Below are positions 1-11,264 of a stretch of DNA of 64,000 nucleotides, piece after piece. Source of the stretch: Lophius americanus (lineage: Eukaryota > Chordata > Actinopteri > Lophiiformes > Lophiidae); NCBI GenBank assembly GCA_037951165.1, contig JBBDHG010000126.1, positions 3,723,001 to 3,787,000 of the forward strand, written 5' to 3'. Under the pieces are notes generated by a model that worked only from the letters and a program-made list of their open reading frames with translations, made no database searches and was not told the DNA's origin. A program made the translations under genes and the position numbers. The number at the start of each line of letters is the position of its first letter. Within the stretch, counting starts at the first letter, position 1.

Positions 1-620
1 TACACATTCCTTCATTCATTCATTCTATCATTATGTCATTCATTCATTCATTAATTTTCTGTAACTGAATGTATTAGACATTCATTCATTGATTCATTCT
101 GTCATTCATTCATTGATTCATTCTGTCATTCATACATTTTTTGTAAACTTTTACATTAGACTTTCATTCATTCATCTGTCATTCATTATGTCATTCATTC
201 TGTCCTTTATACTTTTTCTGTAAACGCATACATTAGACATTCATTAATACATCTGTCATTCATTCTGTCATTAGGTCATTCATTCTGTCAGTAATTCTGT
301 CATTCATACATTCATTCATTTCTTGTAACCACATAGACTAGACATTGATTCATTCAAAATAAGAGAAAGGTTAAATTATTTCCATAATTCAGCTGAGAGG
401 TCCGTCAAAGCACTGGTAAGAGGGAGCACTGCCTCAACTTGAACTGGGCATTCATTCATTCATTTTCTGTAACAGCATATACTGAACATTCATTCATTTA
501 TTCATTCATTCATTATGTCATTATGTCATTATGTCATTTTGTCATTCGGTCATTCATTCATTCATTTCCCGTAACTGCATAAATTGGATATTCATTCATC
601 ATTCTGTCATTCATTCACTT
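1..620. repeat. Compound TCAT/ATTC minisatellite
   Basis: Degenerate runs of TCATTCATTC and TCATTCTG alternate with a core of about 35 bp (TTTTCTGTAACNGCATANAT, then AGACATTCATTC). Cores start near 53, 138, 209, 318, 462 and 565, so the higher-order unit is irregular (70-145 bp). An unrelated stretch at about 355-440 interrupts the array. The core resembles the antisense of the tail of the fish SINE seen at 62646 and 38968, so the array may have grown from a SINE tail; that origin is inference. Confidence 0.8.
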
Positions 621-1005
621 ATTCTTTTCTCTATAAATTCTATATAAATATATTTTTATATCTATCTATGTTGATAGGTTCAATTTACTATTTAAGAATA
701 AACTTTGTTTAACTTTTTGTAATGATTAATTTATTTTTCAAAATGCGGGAGGAATACAATTGTTCTTTCTTAAGCCTTTTTTCAATAATACCGATCAGAA
801 AATACATACAGCAGAACTAAAACGATTTTGTTTTTTGTTTTTAAACAAAAAGATTATTTTTTAAAAAGATTTTAAAAAACAAAAGAAAAAAGGTAATGTC
901 CCTCACCCACCCACCCCTTCATAAACATTTGCGCAGGCTTAATCTCTGTATATAATTTAATTTCACTCTTTGCACTTTGTATTTAACCTTATTAAATTAT
1001 TATAT
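621..1005. other. AT-rich spacer, no gene seen
   Basis: Very AT-rich sequence with A/T homopolymer runs around 830-890. No open frame, RNA gene or repeat family was recognised. Confidence 0.5.
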
Positions 1006-1104
1006 ATACATGCATTCACACATATATACACAAACTTTCCCACACATAAACATATATATATACACACACATATATATACACACACATACATATAAATATA
1101 TGTC
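1006..1104. repeat. CA/TA microsatellite
   Basis: Mixed ATATAC and ACACAC runs with short interruptions. The minus-strand open frame across it is low-complexity translation of the repeat and is not a gene. Confidence 0.85.
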
Positions 1105-2887
1105 TGGAAAGCATGAAAAGCATGAATATGTTGCAAACTTTTTTTTTCTCTGAACTATTTCTTTGAGATTTATATGTTTATATGTTATATGTTTCATTTC
1201 TTTCTGTTAAAATTTGACTGATTGATTGAGTGATTAATAACTACTATCAGCTCAGAGGGCAAAGGCTTAAGGCATCGTGCAGGAGGATCCACTCGTGGAC
1301 CCTCTATCCGCAGCTGATCCTTTGAGGCAGAGCGACACGACCTTGAAAGGTTCAGGGATGTAGGTGGGTACGGGGATTTATAGATCGGATCCGGCTCATC
1401 CATGCAACCCTGAATAAGATAAGCAGTTACAGAAAATTGAGGATCTTACTTAATATTGAGCACAGGGGAAAGCATGGGACATGACCTGGAAGTGGTCCAT
1501 AAATAAACTGTGGGGGTCCATTCAGTCTAAATGAGGGTTAAGGGGTGTGGCCTGTGCAGGGGGATATCTTCATAGGAGCTCTCTCTGGCACTTGTTTGCC
1601 CATGATTGGCTCATTTCATCAGAAGCCGTGGGCAGCGTTTGCTGGTTCTTGATGCTGTGGACTGAGTGCTAGCTTCACCCTCTCCTCCTCTGCCTTGCCA
1701 TGGGACTCATCGTGGCGTGACGTATGAATGCTAGCATAACGTGGAATAAATAATAATATCCATAATTTTATATCTGAGCCTATTGTTTGACCTATAGTTT
1801 TTACCTATAGCGTTTATCATTCCGACACTTGAAGGCCACTGTAGATTCTTGGATAGGGAGCGGCGAGCTGAGGAGTCATATACCTTAGTCTATAAACTGA
1901 AACTGAAACCATCGGATGCTATGACGTTTCACGCACCACACCTTTAAGGTCTCTAGTATTCTTACATAACTGCAATATGTAAGTAGTACCTTTAGCAGTA
2001 ACCTTGCTAAAGGTATTTGGACTGTTCAGAGCTGATGCATACTGAATTTGATTATTCTGTATTCTGTCAACCCTGTCATCTTCAGCGTCTTTCTGCGTGT
2101 GTAAAATGTTGCAACAACCAATTACATTTTGGAACAGGAGCCTTGTCGAACCGCAAAATTAGGTATCCACCAAAGAAAATTGAAGCTAACAATGCAGCCG
2201 AATGGACTCGGGCCTTGCGTGATTCAGAGACCTGGATTGTTGTTGTTGTTGTTGTTCTGCTAATTGGAGACAGCTGCATGACATCATGCAAAGATCAGAA
2301 ACAGCAATCTCTCCATGCAGTCCTGCTGTCTTACACACTCTTCCTCCATCGATTGCGCTTCTAAACCTGTTTGAAGTCTCGCTTTTTCTTTGTCAGGTGA
2401 TCTGAACCAAAACCAAAGCAAAGGCGGACAGCAGACAATGTGCATGTCTTCATGAGATGGGTAGATGAAGATGATGGCTACAGAAGATCACGGTAACCCT
2501 TATACAGGACTACTGGAGCAGCTCTCCATTTAAATGTAAAGGGTCCGAGCCTTAGTTCAAAAGGGGCCGCTCTTAGTACAAAACCGAAGACTGTTCAAGC
2601 TGGGGACGAAGAGACTTGTCAAGCTTCTCACTTCCTTCATCTGGACGTCTGCCCGGCTTCCTCTGATGATGCAACTGAGCGGTAGCCTCTGTTAGCCAGA
2701 CACAACATTAACGGTAGCACTCCTCTAAACGATGCACTTGGTATAGTGCTAGGTTTAATAAGTAAGGCGCCAAGGATCTGTTTAAAAATGTAGTCGACTA
2801 TGATAACCCTCGGGAACCATGAAGGAGTCTTTTTCTCGCGCTGGAATAAAACTGCTGAATAGACTGTCAACCGAAGGAATTATAAGA
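1105..2887. other. Spacer with a SINE-tail remnant, no gene supported
   Basis: At 1405-1442 there is a plus-strand remnant of the common fish SINE 3-prime tail (ACCCTGAATAAGATAAGCAG followed by TTACAGAAAA). A short GTT run lies at 2236-2257. The longest open frame (2017-2364, plus, 115 codons) is translated low-complexity and has no recognisable domain. Nothing else was identified. Confidence 0.45.
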
Positions 2888-4100
2888 AGCACTGTTCCGC
2901 CAAAGAAGGGTAAGGGTCCTGCCACTGCGTCCACCACAGATCCTTCATGTTAACGCGATAACTCAGAAACTATACACTGGGTCATTTTCAAACTTTGTAC
3001 CTTCGTAGACTCTAGGGCAAGGAAGAACAGCCTTGGTTTTGGGAAAGGTTGGTTCTATGATTCTGGCAATAGGGGAAGTCTTATCACCAAAACTTTTTGG
3101 CCATAATTTCTCAGTCATTTCTCATGACTCATGATTGCAAAACGTCTGATCGAAGGGTTTGATCGGAGACGGCCATGCGTTCCTGAGGTGAGCCGCTGGA
3201 GATGGAAGTGGGCTGTAAAGAAAGAAAGAATATTTACGATTAGATAGATAGATAGTTAAAATGAACTCTCAATGGAGAGCGATGAGAGTGTGATTTACTG
3301 AAAACGGGATATCAGCAGGTCAAGCCTGAGGGAAGCTGACTGTAACGTAGAAAGCATGTGCAGATAGATAGTCTTCTGACTGAACCTGAGTACAGAATTT
3401 TTGTACTTTTCCCCCTTAATCTCACATAATGATGTGCACACTGATGAGGACTTTATATCTTCATGATTGATACCGGAACATTTTCTTCTGTGCTTGTTGA
3501 GAGTTCATTATTCGTACCAGATGCTTGTTCAAGCAGAATTCCCATCTCAAGCCTTTCACTGCGGATGCATTGGCGATCTTCTTCGCTGGGGTCTGCTGGG
3601 GTGCAGGAAGCACAGCGAGGGACAGAAGAAGACACAACATGCTGGTGAAAGGAGTGCCAGCTCTGTCCTGAACTGTCCCCTGAGAAGACGAGGTCCACCC
3701 CGGGCACTACTGCTCGTCCCTTTGTGAGACTCAAAGTCACCATGACTTTGAGCAGCTCCTTCAGCAGCAAAAACAACTGTTGCAACAGTAAAACTGTTTC
3801 TGTGTCTGATAATTCTATTAATATCCCCAAAAAGTCAGGGAAATTATGGAATCATCGCCACCACTGCGTCCTTGCCCAGCACATCTGCAGCATCTGCAGA
3901 TCCTTTGTGTTAATGTGATAACTAAAAGTTAAATATCATGAATCACAGGCCATAATTTTTCCATTGTTGCTTCAATTAAGTACAGATTTGGTACAAATAA
4001 ATCAAGATCCAACTTCTTTCCATCACATTCTTATTTCACTCTCCGAGGTCTGACTTTTTTGGACATAACTCCACATTTAATTCAAATTCATTCCAGGCAT
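2888..4100 (+). repeat. Two fragments of an unclassified dispersed repeat (family A)
   Basis: The 2900-3130 fragment contains ACTGCGTCC, ATCCTTCATGTTAACGCGAT, CATTTTCAAACTTTGTACCT and TTTTGGGAAAGGTTGGTT in that order. The 3849-4100 fragment repeats the start of this order (CATCGCCACCACTGCGTCC, then GCAGATCCTTTGTGTTAATG). The same ordered blocks occur at 7560-8175 and, reversed, at 59570-59990. No transposase or reverse transcriptase was seen in any copy. The 125-codon minus-strand frame at 3453-3830 lies between the fragments and has no recognisable domain. Confidence 0.7.
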
Positions 4101-5124
4101 AGTTCCAGGATTAATGTCTTCAACAGCCGTTTGTGGCCTGGTTGGGGGGCTACTCTTGGGGGTTTATTCTTTTGTTATGGGTTTTTTTGCTGGTCCATCA
4201 GACATTTTTACAAATAGGTAAATTTCTGTTGATTTGTGTTGTTTGGTTTTTTCAAGTAAAGCCTCACCTGAATAACATACCTTTCACAACTATCAGGTGT
4301 GTTTGCATTGGCGTCTAAGGAAAGGTGAGACCAAGAATAATTTTTTTTTAGGTTCATTAACATAGTACCTGTTGTAATTTGTGAGTAAAATGTGATTAAA
4401 CAAGAAAAATACACCAATATTTTAATCCTCTCCGGATTTTTGATTTTAAAAAAAAGTTTCTAACATCATTATATTACAGTCACACCTTCAGAACAGTCAG
4501 TGAATTTGCTAAGAAACTTAATGATAACCCTTTTTGATAACAATCTTTTAGTTTGTGTTATAATGCATAGTTTGTGTGGGATAGCATCAGGGGGATTCTC
4601 CATTTGGACCAGTTTGACACACAGTGGACCCAAAAATGGGATTTTGGTTACAAAATAAAACATGTCCACTACAGGGAGCTATATGCACATTCTACAGACA
4701 TAAAGAAGCAAAAAGGCTTTAAAGGCTACTTATTGCATTACTACTAGTTACTTTATAACATGTAGTTATGATCATTTGTTATTTTCATGAGTCAAACGTA
4801 TATTTCTAGTTTGGTCATAGATCATACCGCAAATACAAAAAAAAGTCACACACCCCCTTTCCTTATGTCATTGGTTTCTTCCAAAAGTTCGCCACAGTAA
4901 GTAGTAACCACATGGAACTACTTAAAGACACTCAACTAAAACACACTTCACTACATTTGAAAAATATAGGCGTTGTTGTTGCTTCATAAAATCGTTTTCT
5001 AGTATCAACAGCTCTGGTAGCAGCTAAAGTTAGCGTTAGCTTTCCCTCACTCCGGTTGTTTACCATTCTGGCTCGCTAGTGAATCTGATACAAGTGAGAT
5101 GAATCTTTACCACCACTATTACAG
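4101..5124. other. Spacer, nothing recognised
   Basis: AT-rich sequence with open frames of at most 69 codons, none with recognisable features. Around 5020-5100 a less AT-rich stretch (including AGCTAAAGTTAGCGTTAGCT) resembles sequence often found near fish promoters, but no promoter element can be assigned. Confidence 0.4.
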
Positions 5125-5130
5125 GTTAAA

Positions 5131-5427
5131 ATGCTATTTACCAAAACACTGAGTTCTCTTAAACATCTCTCGGTCAGAATGCAGAGGAAGATTATGTTGT
5201 TCTTTAAAAAAATGCAGAAATACGTCCTGTCGCCAATAAGGAGGTTACCAATTCAAAAGGTAGGTTTTAGCTAGAATAGTAATAGGCTTTTCTTTTCTTT
5301 TTTCCTATAATGTACATGTTTGTACATTTCATTAAAAGATTTGTTTCCTCTTTCAAAGGAACATTTCAGAGGACTAACGGCGTGATGATGAGGAAGCCAT
5401 CAAAGCTGCAGATCTGTGTGAAGCAGG
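5131..5427 (+). other. Possible two-exon open frame (weak)
   Basis: An ATG at 5131 opens a 43-codon frame, rich in Lys/Arg/Leu, that ends exactly at a splice donor (CAAAAG then GTAGGT, about 5260). After a pyrimidine-rich stretch, an acceptor (TTTCAG before AGGACTAAC, about 5370) restores the same phase for 19 codons to another donor (GTGAAGCAG then GTAAAC, near 5427). No protein family was recognised and no further exon was found. A 46-bp part of exon 1 recurs almost unchanged inside the pogo element at 6180-6226. Splice-compatible phases over so short a stretch can easily arise by chance. Confidence 0.15.
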
Positions 5428-6007
5428 TAAACATTTCTGAATAACCTATTGATCATTCTCACCACGACCACAATAATAATAATAAAAATATGAAAAATAA
5501 TAATATTATCAAAGTTCTGTGTAAGAGGCGATTAGCCTACTAAGTGGTAAAGGAACAAAAGAAATGGCCCGATAAATAAATGAAAAGCCACAAAAACACG
5601 TTTTAACAACTTGCCATTTGTAAGGAATTTCGCATGATTTGAGGACGTTTTTTCTCAGAATTTCAAACTATCATCATACGCTTGGCCATCTCTCGCTCTA
5701 TTGTCCCTTTAATAACCGTTCTAATGAATTTGAATGATTTCTGCATGTGACTAATGTTGACAATAAAACTAGATTGTGCTAGTCGCTCAAGCATGTTGGA
5801 AAGGTTTCTACTGCTCAGTCTGGGCTTTTGTTTGTCTGCTTTGGTATTTCGGCACAGCCTGTCCTCACCCTGCATCCTTGTATTCGAAAAGAAACCCGTT
5901 ATTAGCAGTTTGCTCTATTCCGTGGCTTTATTATCCGTTCAGATTAAATCAAGCGCTCAAACTTCCCATCATTCTGATTATGGTAGTCATTTTGTCACCC
6001 TCATAAT
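5428..6007. other. Spacer before the pogo-like element
   Basis: Contains a short AAT run (about 5472-5490) and overlapping plus-strand frames of 94 and 76 codons at 5754-6038 that carry no recognisable domain. Part of it may be the 5-prime untranslated region of the pogo-like element, but I could not locate a left terminal repeat. Confidence 0.4.
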
Positions 6008-7136
6008 GGCAAAGACACGGAGAAGACACTGCATATGATGCAGCTTTCAAGTTGAAGGTGATCGATCTGGCTCTTGGAAAAGAAAATAGAGCTGCTGCAT
6101 GAGAGTTTGGTCTTAATGAGTCGATCATAAGACGTTAGATACAGCAGCGATAGGAATTGACTCATTGCAAAAAGACGTAGAGGAAAATTATGTTGTTCTT
6201 TAAAAAAATGCAGAAATACTTCCTTTCAGAGGGAAGAAAAGCAGATGACCCGAACAAGAAAATGAGCTCGAAGACTGGGTCAACACACAGAGAGCAGACG
6301 GCCGAGGTGTTTCAACTGTGCAGATCCGAATGAAAGCCAAAAGAATCACCACCACAATGAAGTTTGAGGATTGTAGAAGTGGTCCATGCTGGTGTCTCAG
6401 ATTTATGAGACGTAAATGCCTGTCCATCAGGGTACAGACGAGTCTGTATCAGCAGCACCCTCCACTGTCAACAGGAAAGGCGAATAACCCGTCACGCTGA
6501 AAACAACTGGGCATGAAAAAACGCACTTCACCTGTGTTCTGAGCTGCACGGCATCAGGAGAAAAGCTTCCACCGATGGTGATTGTTAAACGCACAACGAT
6601 GCCAAAAGAAAAATTCCCGAGAGGAATTGTTGTGAAAGTCAACAAGAAAGGATGGATGACGGAAAGCATGAATGGCATACGGAGTGTTACGGCAAGCGAC
6701 CGGGAGGATTCTTTCACAGGAACAAGGCATTGCTCGTTTTGGACAGCATGAGGGCCCACATAACAGATTCTGTGAAAGAAGCCATCAAGAGGACAAACTC
6801 AATTCCAGCTGTGATTCCTGGGGGCACAACAAAGTATTTGCAGCCACTCAACATAAGTTTAATTCATGCATTTAAGGTGGCGCTCCGTGTTCAGTGGGAG
6901 GCTTGGATGACAAGTGGGGAGAAATCCTTCACTAAAACGGGCCGCATGCGAAGAGCAACTTATGGTGAAGTCTGCCAGTGGGTCCTGACAGCGTGGAACA
7001 TTGCCAAAAAATCCACTATCATCAACAGGTTTCGAAAGGCTGGACTGCTGCGTGTTGAAGAGGCCAGCATGAGCTCAGCGGGGAGTTTGCCTCCGGATGA
7101 AAGCGAAGAGAGCGACAATGAAACGATTCAACATTA
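6008..7136 (+). pseudogene. pogo-like transposase pseudogene
   Basis: The N-terminal helix-turn-helix region (about 6008-6180) has several in-frame stops. A central part (about 6230-6480) keeps the ENELEDWVNTQRADGRGVST-type stretch after frameshifts, and 6652-7136 is an intact 161-codon frame of the DDE superfamily endonuclease core (DDE_1, as in pogo, jerky and CENP-B). The second catalytic Asp survives in LLVLDSMRAH. The third lies in the family motif QPLD, which here reads QPLN (Asn codon 6850-6852). The region that should hold the first catalytic Asp is deleted around 6480-6530. The protein would be inactive even if expressed. Confidence 0.85.
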
Positions 7137-7446
7137 GATGAAGCAATTCTGAGGCTATTCAACTCGAAGGAGATGACGTCAGTGGTTTTAGTGCACAGGA
7201 GGAGGAAGATAGTGACCAATGACTTTCTTGGTAGTCTACTGTTTATCGCTAATTTTTTTTTTTTGTTACAAGCCGTGTTTCGTTAAAGCGTATTTATTTT
7301 TGTTAAAGCCTGTGTAAAGTTAATTTGTTTCAATGTACCGGTAGGCACCTGCGGCTTATGGACATGTGCGGCTAATTTATGGTCAAAATAATTCTTTTTT
7401 TTAAATTCAGTGGGTACGGCTTATATTCACGTGCACTCAATAGTCC
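6008..7446 (+). mobile_element. Decayed pogo/Tigger-like DNA transposon
   Basis: Starts at the transposase start codon region and runs to a terminal sequence near 7325-7446 that carries the repeated ...GCGGCTTATG..., GCGGCTAATTTATGG and CCGGAAATTATGG blocks typical of this fish element family. The transposase frame inside is broken by stops and deletions. The left terminal repeat was not found, so the 5-prime boundary is approximate. The internal ATTATGTTGTTCTTTAAAAA block at 6187 is foreign to the rest of the frame and copies sequence at 5190. Confidence 0.75.
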
Positions 7447-8175
7447 GGAAATTATGGTATGTCATTTTCAGAACAGCACAAATAGTTGACATGAAAATCT
7501 CTAAGTCGGAGTTTACAGAGCTACAGAAACTGATTTGAGTAAAGTGTGACCCCTGTGTCACCCGCTCTAATTTAAGATTGGTTCTATTTAGTCAAAATTG
7601 TGTTCATATTAATCGACTTCAGGAGATCTATCCTGTTAATTTCGTATTTTAGACCAGTAGTTCATATTTTTCTTTAATGAAAACACTTTTCCTGACATAA
7701 CTAAAAAAACATTTCATGGATCATTTTCAAATGTTGTACCTAAATAGACCTTAGTGCGAGGAAGGACTGGATTGATTTTGGGAAAGGTTGGTTATAGAGT
7801 TTTCACAGTAGGGGTAGCTTTATCGGCAATGGTTTTTGGGCCATGAATTCTCAAGCTTGGGTCCGATTTTAGCCAAATTCAGTGCATATGATTCAACTCA
7901 ACTCAACTCAAGGAGCTCTATCTTATACATGTCATATTTTATGAAAAAAACACAACTGTTTTCCAGACATTCTTCAATAACTTTCAAAGATCATTTTCAA
8001 ACTTTCTAAAACCAATAGACCTTAGTGTGAAGTAGAACTGCATCGATTTTGGGAAAGGTCGTTTATATATTTCTGACACTAGGGGGAGATTTATTTAAAA
8101 TAGTCTTCCGGATATAATTTCTCAACTAGTCCAATCTAGTACAAATTTGGTGAAAAGTTATACGCAGCGGGATTG
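7447..8175 (+). repeat. Tandem copies of dispersed repeat family A
   Basis: Two head-to-tail copies (about 7560-7860 and 7880-8175). Each has the ordered blocks GATCATTTTCAAA, TAGACCTTAGTG, GATTTTGGGAAAGGT and a TTTTTGGG/TCCGGATATAATTTCTCAA block. They match 2900-3130 and the reverse complement of 59620-59935. No coding capacity was seen. Confidence 0.7.
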
Positions 8176-8894
8176 GGGACGTTTACGTGGATATACAATT
8201 GCTGTCGATGATGACTACATTGATCTAGTTCAATTTTGGCCTCTCATGGCTCAAAGTTGTCCTGTCCTCAACAGGCTGGCAGCAATCTGTTTCTTATGAA
8301 GTATCTGTTACAGAAAACATCCAAATTGTTTTTATTTACAAATAAATGATGTCAGAGCTCAAACACTCCTTGTACCAGATAGCCTAGAAGGGAATATAGA
8401 GTCACACAAAAACCCAGATGCAGGATGTAAATCTGTGTGGCTTAGGGCCATCGCTATGTGGAAAGAGTTATTATCATTGAAGCGATTTGTAAGGAAAGTC
8501 TAAAGAGACTCCTTTTGTAAGATTTTTATTAGGGTTTTTTTGTACACGTTTTAGTTGTGACTCACTTCATATGTTATATGTCTGTTTTTTCTGCTACCCC
8601 ATGAAGAATAGCTGCTATTGGGATCTATATATATGCTACACACCACTGCAGGTCATATCTGTGTAACAACTGTGCTCACAAGAACTTCGACCCTGATGCA
8701 TGAGCAAAAATTAGGCACAATGTAAAAATAAGAAAGTCTTTAATAAAGAAAGGTTCAGGCAAAAGACATCTCCTCAGGTCCTTATCTTTCACGGTCCACC
8801 AGATATTGTCTGCCATGTTCCCGACGACAGACTCCAAGCAGATGTTTGACAGTGTAAACTGGGATGCCTTGGATGACCCGGGGGGGGGGGGGAC
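8176..8894. other. Spacer ending in a G homopolymer
   Basis: Nothing recognised between 8176 and 8880. A run of 12 G occurs at 8881-8892, immediately before the first recognisable Gypsy integrase residues. Confidence 0.5.
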
Positions 8895-11040
8895 TGTCTC
8901 CAGTTCCTGGGTCAAGCGCTCAGTTTGAACCAGGAACTGGTTTGTCCAGTTTGTCTACTAGACCGAGGGGGTATCCCTAGAGAGGATGACATTGGCTCTG
9001 AGCAGAATACCTTCCAGAACTTAAAGATGAACTGGGGATCCCGGTCAGACACCAAATCCCTGGGAAAGCCATGGAGATTGAATACATGGGGAAGCACAAA
9101 CTCTGTCGTTTCCTGGTCGAGGGAAGTTTTGTCATAGAAATAGATTGAAACACTTTGGAGAAGCTGTCGACTACTGTGAAGATAGTGGTATTACTTCAGA
9201 TGGAGTCATTCCAGTCACAAAGTCTAGTGAGATGTCTGACCAGGGCTGGTGAGGAACTGGTAAGGGGTGGAGAAGACCTTGAGGCGGCCGCCGAGAGTTC
9301 TTGTTCCTGGCGAAGGTGGGACCGCCATATACCCCTCCACCTCTTTAATCATGGCTGGCAACCAGAATCTCTGCTAGAACACAAACAGTAGTGTGTGTTC
9401 ATTAAACACCAAAATTTAATCTATTAGAGGAGAAAAGCCAACCTGGCTTGCCGGGAATTGAACCGCTCTGCTGACCAGATACACACCAGATTTTGGTTAT
9501 CAGTCCATAACAGGAACGGCTGTCTTGCCCCCACCAGCCGGTGTAGCCCCTCCTTCAGTGCAGCCTTGACCGCCAAGGGTTCTCTATTCCCCACATCATA
9601 GTTCCTCTCAGCCGGGGATAGTTTGCGAGATAAGTAGGCACAAGGGTGAAGTTTGTTGTCCCCAGGAGATCGCTGGGAGAAGATTACCCCAATGCTTCTG
9701 ATGCTTCCACTTCTACAATTAATTGCCTGCAGGGGTCAGGAAGAGAGAGGATTGGGGCAGGTATGAAAGTCTGTTTGAGTCTCTGGAAAGCCTGTTCCGT
9801 CTGAGTTGTCAATTCAAACTTAACATGGGGAGAGGTTAAGGCATGTAAAGAATCTTCAACCTTACTGAAATTTCGGATACATTTCCTTTGAAAATTGGCA
9901 AAGCCTAGGAAACACTACCAAATTACGGGTCTTTGGTCTGGGACACTGCTGTAATTTGAAACAATGATATTCATTATGTCCACTGGAGGTGTTAAAAGCT
10001 GTTTTCCATTCAGCCCCCTCCCTGATTCTGTCTAGATGGTAAGCATTACGGCGATACAGCCTGGTGAAGATTTTAGCATCTTTGATCATTACGTCCTTTA
10101 AAGTTGATGCAGAGTCCTACCATTCCATCCTTCTTATCCACGAAGAAGAAGCCTTCACCATCTGGAGAGGACGACGGCCGAATGATGCCATGCGGGAGGG
10201 AGTCGTTGATATAGCTTTCGATGGTTTCCCTTTTCCAGTGGCATGAGAGAATAGGCCCTTTGGGGGCGTCGTCCCTGGTATCAGATCATTACCTCTGTCA
10301 TAGGGCCTGTGAGGGGGTAGAGTAGAGGTTTGGGCCTTGTTGATGACCTATTTAATGTGCCGTTAACACAAGGGAACGCTTTCCAGGCCTTCAGCTGGAC
10401 GGTCAGCAAGTGAAGTGGCACAAACTCCTCCTAAGGTCTTGGATAAAGTCTGAGTAGACTCAAACATGTGACTAACGTCAAAAATGATAATTCACAGTTC
10501 TTCCACCATGCAGTCACCTTTCCAGTGCACCAATCAATCTTTGGATTGTGTTGAAAAAGCGAGGGTATGGCCCAGAATGAGAGGATGCATGGAGGAGTCA
10601 AACAGTTGGAAGCTGAGTTGCTCTCAAAAGAACAAAAGTCTCTAAACCAAGTTTCTTAGCTAATTCCATGTCCATAAAATTCTCATCTGCTCCAGATTCC
10701 ACCAAAGCCTCTAACGACATATTCTGAGAGGGAGTTGAAAGTTGAATATTGGTTAATTATTGTATGAGGAGCAAAAAGTTTGACTCACCAGCCCCCTCCT
10801 GTTCACCGGTGAGTCTTGTCTTTTAGTGTGCACTTGGAGAGAGAAAATGACCCTTTGGGCAACAGTAGATACAGAGGCCATCATGCAGACGTCTCTGTCT
10901 CTCCTCAGGGGAGAGCTTGGCTCTGGAATGGGCTCATCCGTGACAGACGGGGGCGCAGATGAGGAGGAAGCTCTAGATCATTGGTTCCAAGCCTGGGGTC
11001 CCAGAGATCACAGGGGTGCGCAGAGTTTTGTCTGTTCTGA
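8895..11040 (-). pseudogene. Gypsy (Ty3-like) retrotransposon gag-pol remnant
   Basis: Read on the minus strand, the order is normal for a Ty3/Gypsy pol. The gag nucleocapsid tail (about 11010-10790) comes first, then an aspartic protease remnant (ALVESGADENFMDMELAKKL near 10710-10650) and the reverse transcriptase N-terminal region (SLPHGIIRPSSSPDGEGFFF near 10210-10140). RNase H follows (IVEVEASEALG near 9710, then the tether region to about 9430), then integrase (NLHGFPRDLVSDRDPQF near 9080-9025). Every domain has stops or frameshifts and the active-site YxDD region is not recognisable. The 3-prime LTR is not seen and the element ends at the G run. Confidence 0.85.
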
Positions 11041-11264
11041 GGTTGGGAGATTATCGAAATTAAATTTGTGCAAATTTGTGCACGCCAAACTCCAAATCTA
11101 AACTCTGTATAACCCAAATTAAAACGTTATTTTTGCCTATATTTAAATTGATTAAGCTTCTGCTTCAACAACACATTACTGTGTTACGCAATTGTTTCGT
11201 CAGGTAAGCTAGCGGCTATACCTGTGTAATCAATCTGTTAACCAGGACAATAAACACCAGGAGA
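11041..11264. other. Junction between Gypsy remnant and hAT remnant
   Basis: Short AT-rich stretch with no recognised coding sequence. Neither a clear hAT terminal repeat nor a target-site duplication was found. Confidence 0.4.

Noticed and set aside
1..620. CRISPR-like or regulatory array
   Set aside because: Repeats and spacers are irregular and composed of simple ATTC sequence in a vertebrate context.
2017..2364. 115-codon plus-strand frame
   Set aside because: Includes a translated GTT run, with no domain or neighbouring exon.
3453..3830. 125-codon minus-strand frame
   Set aside because: No recognisable domain, no splice extension and flanked by fragments of a dispersed repeat.
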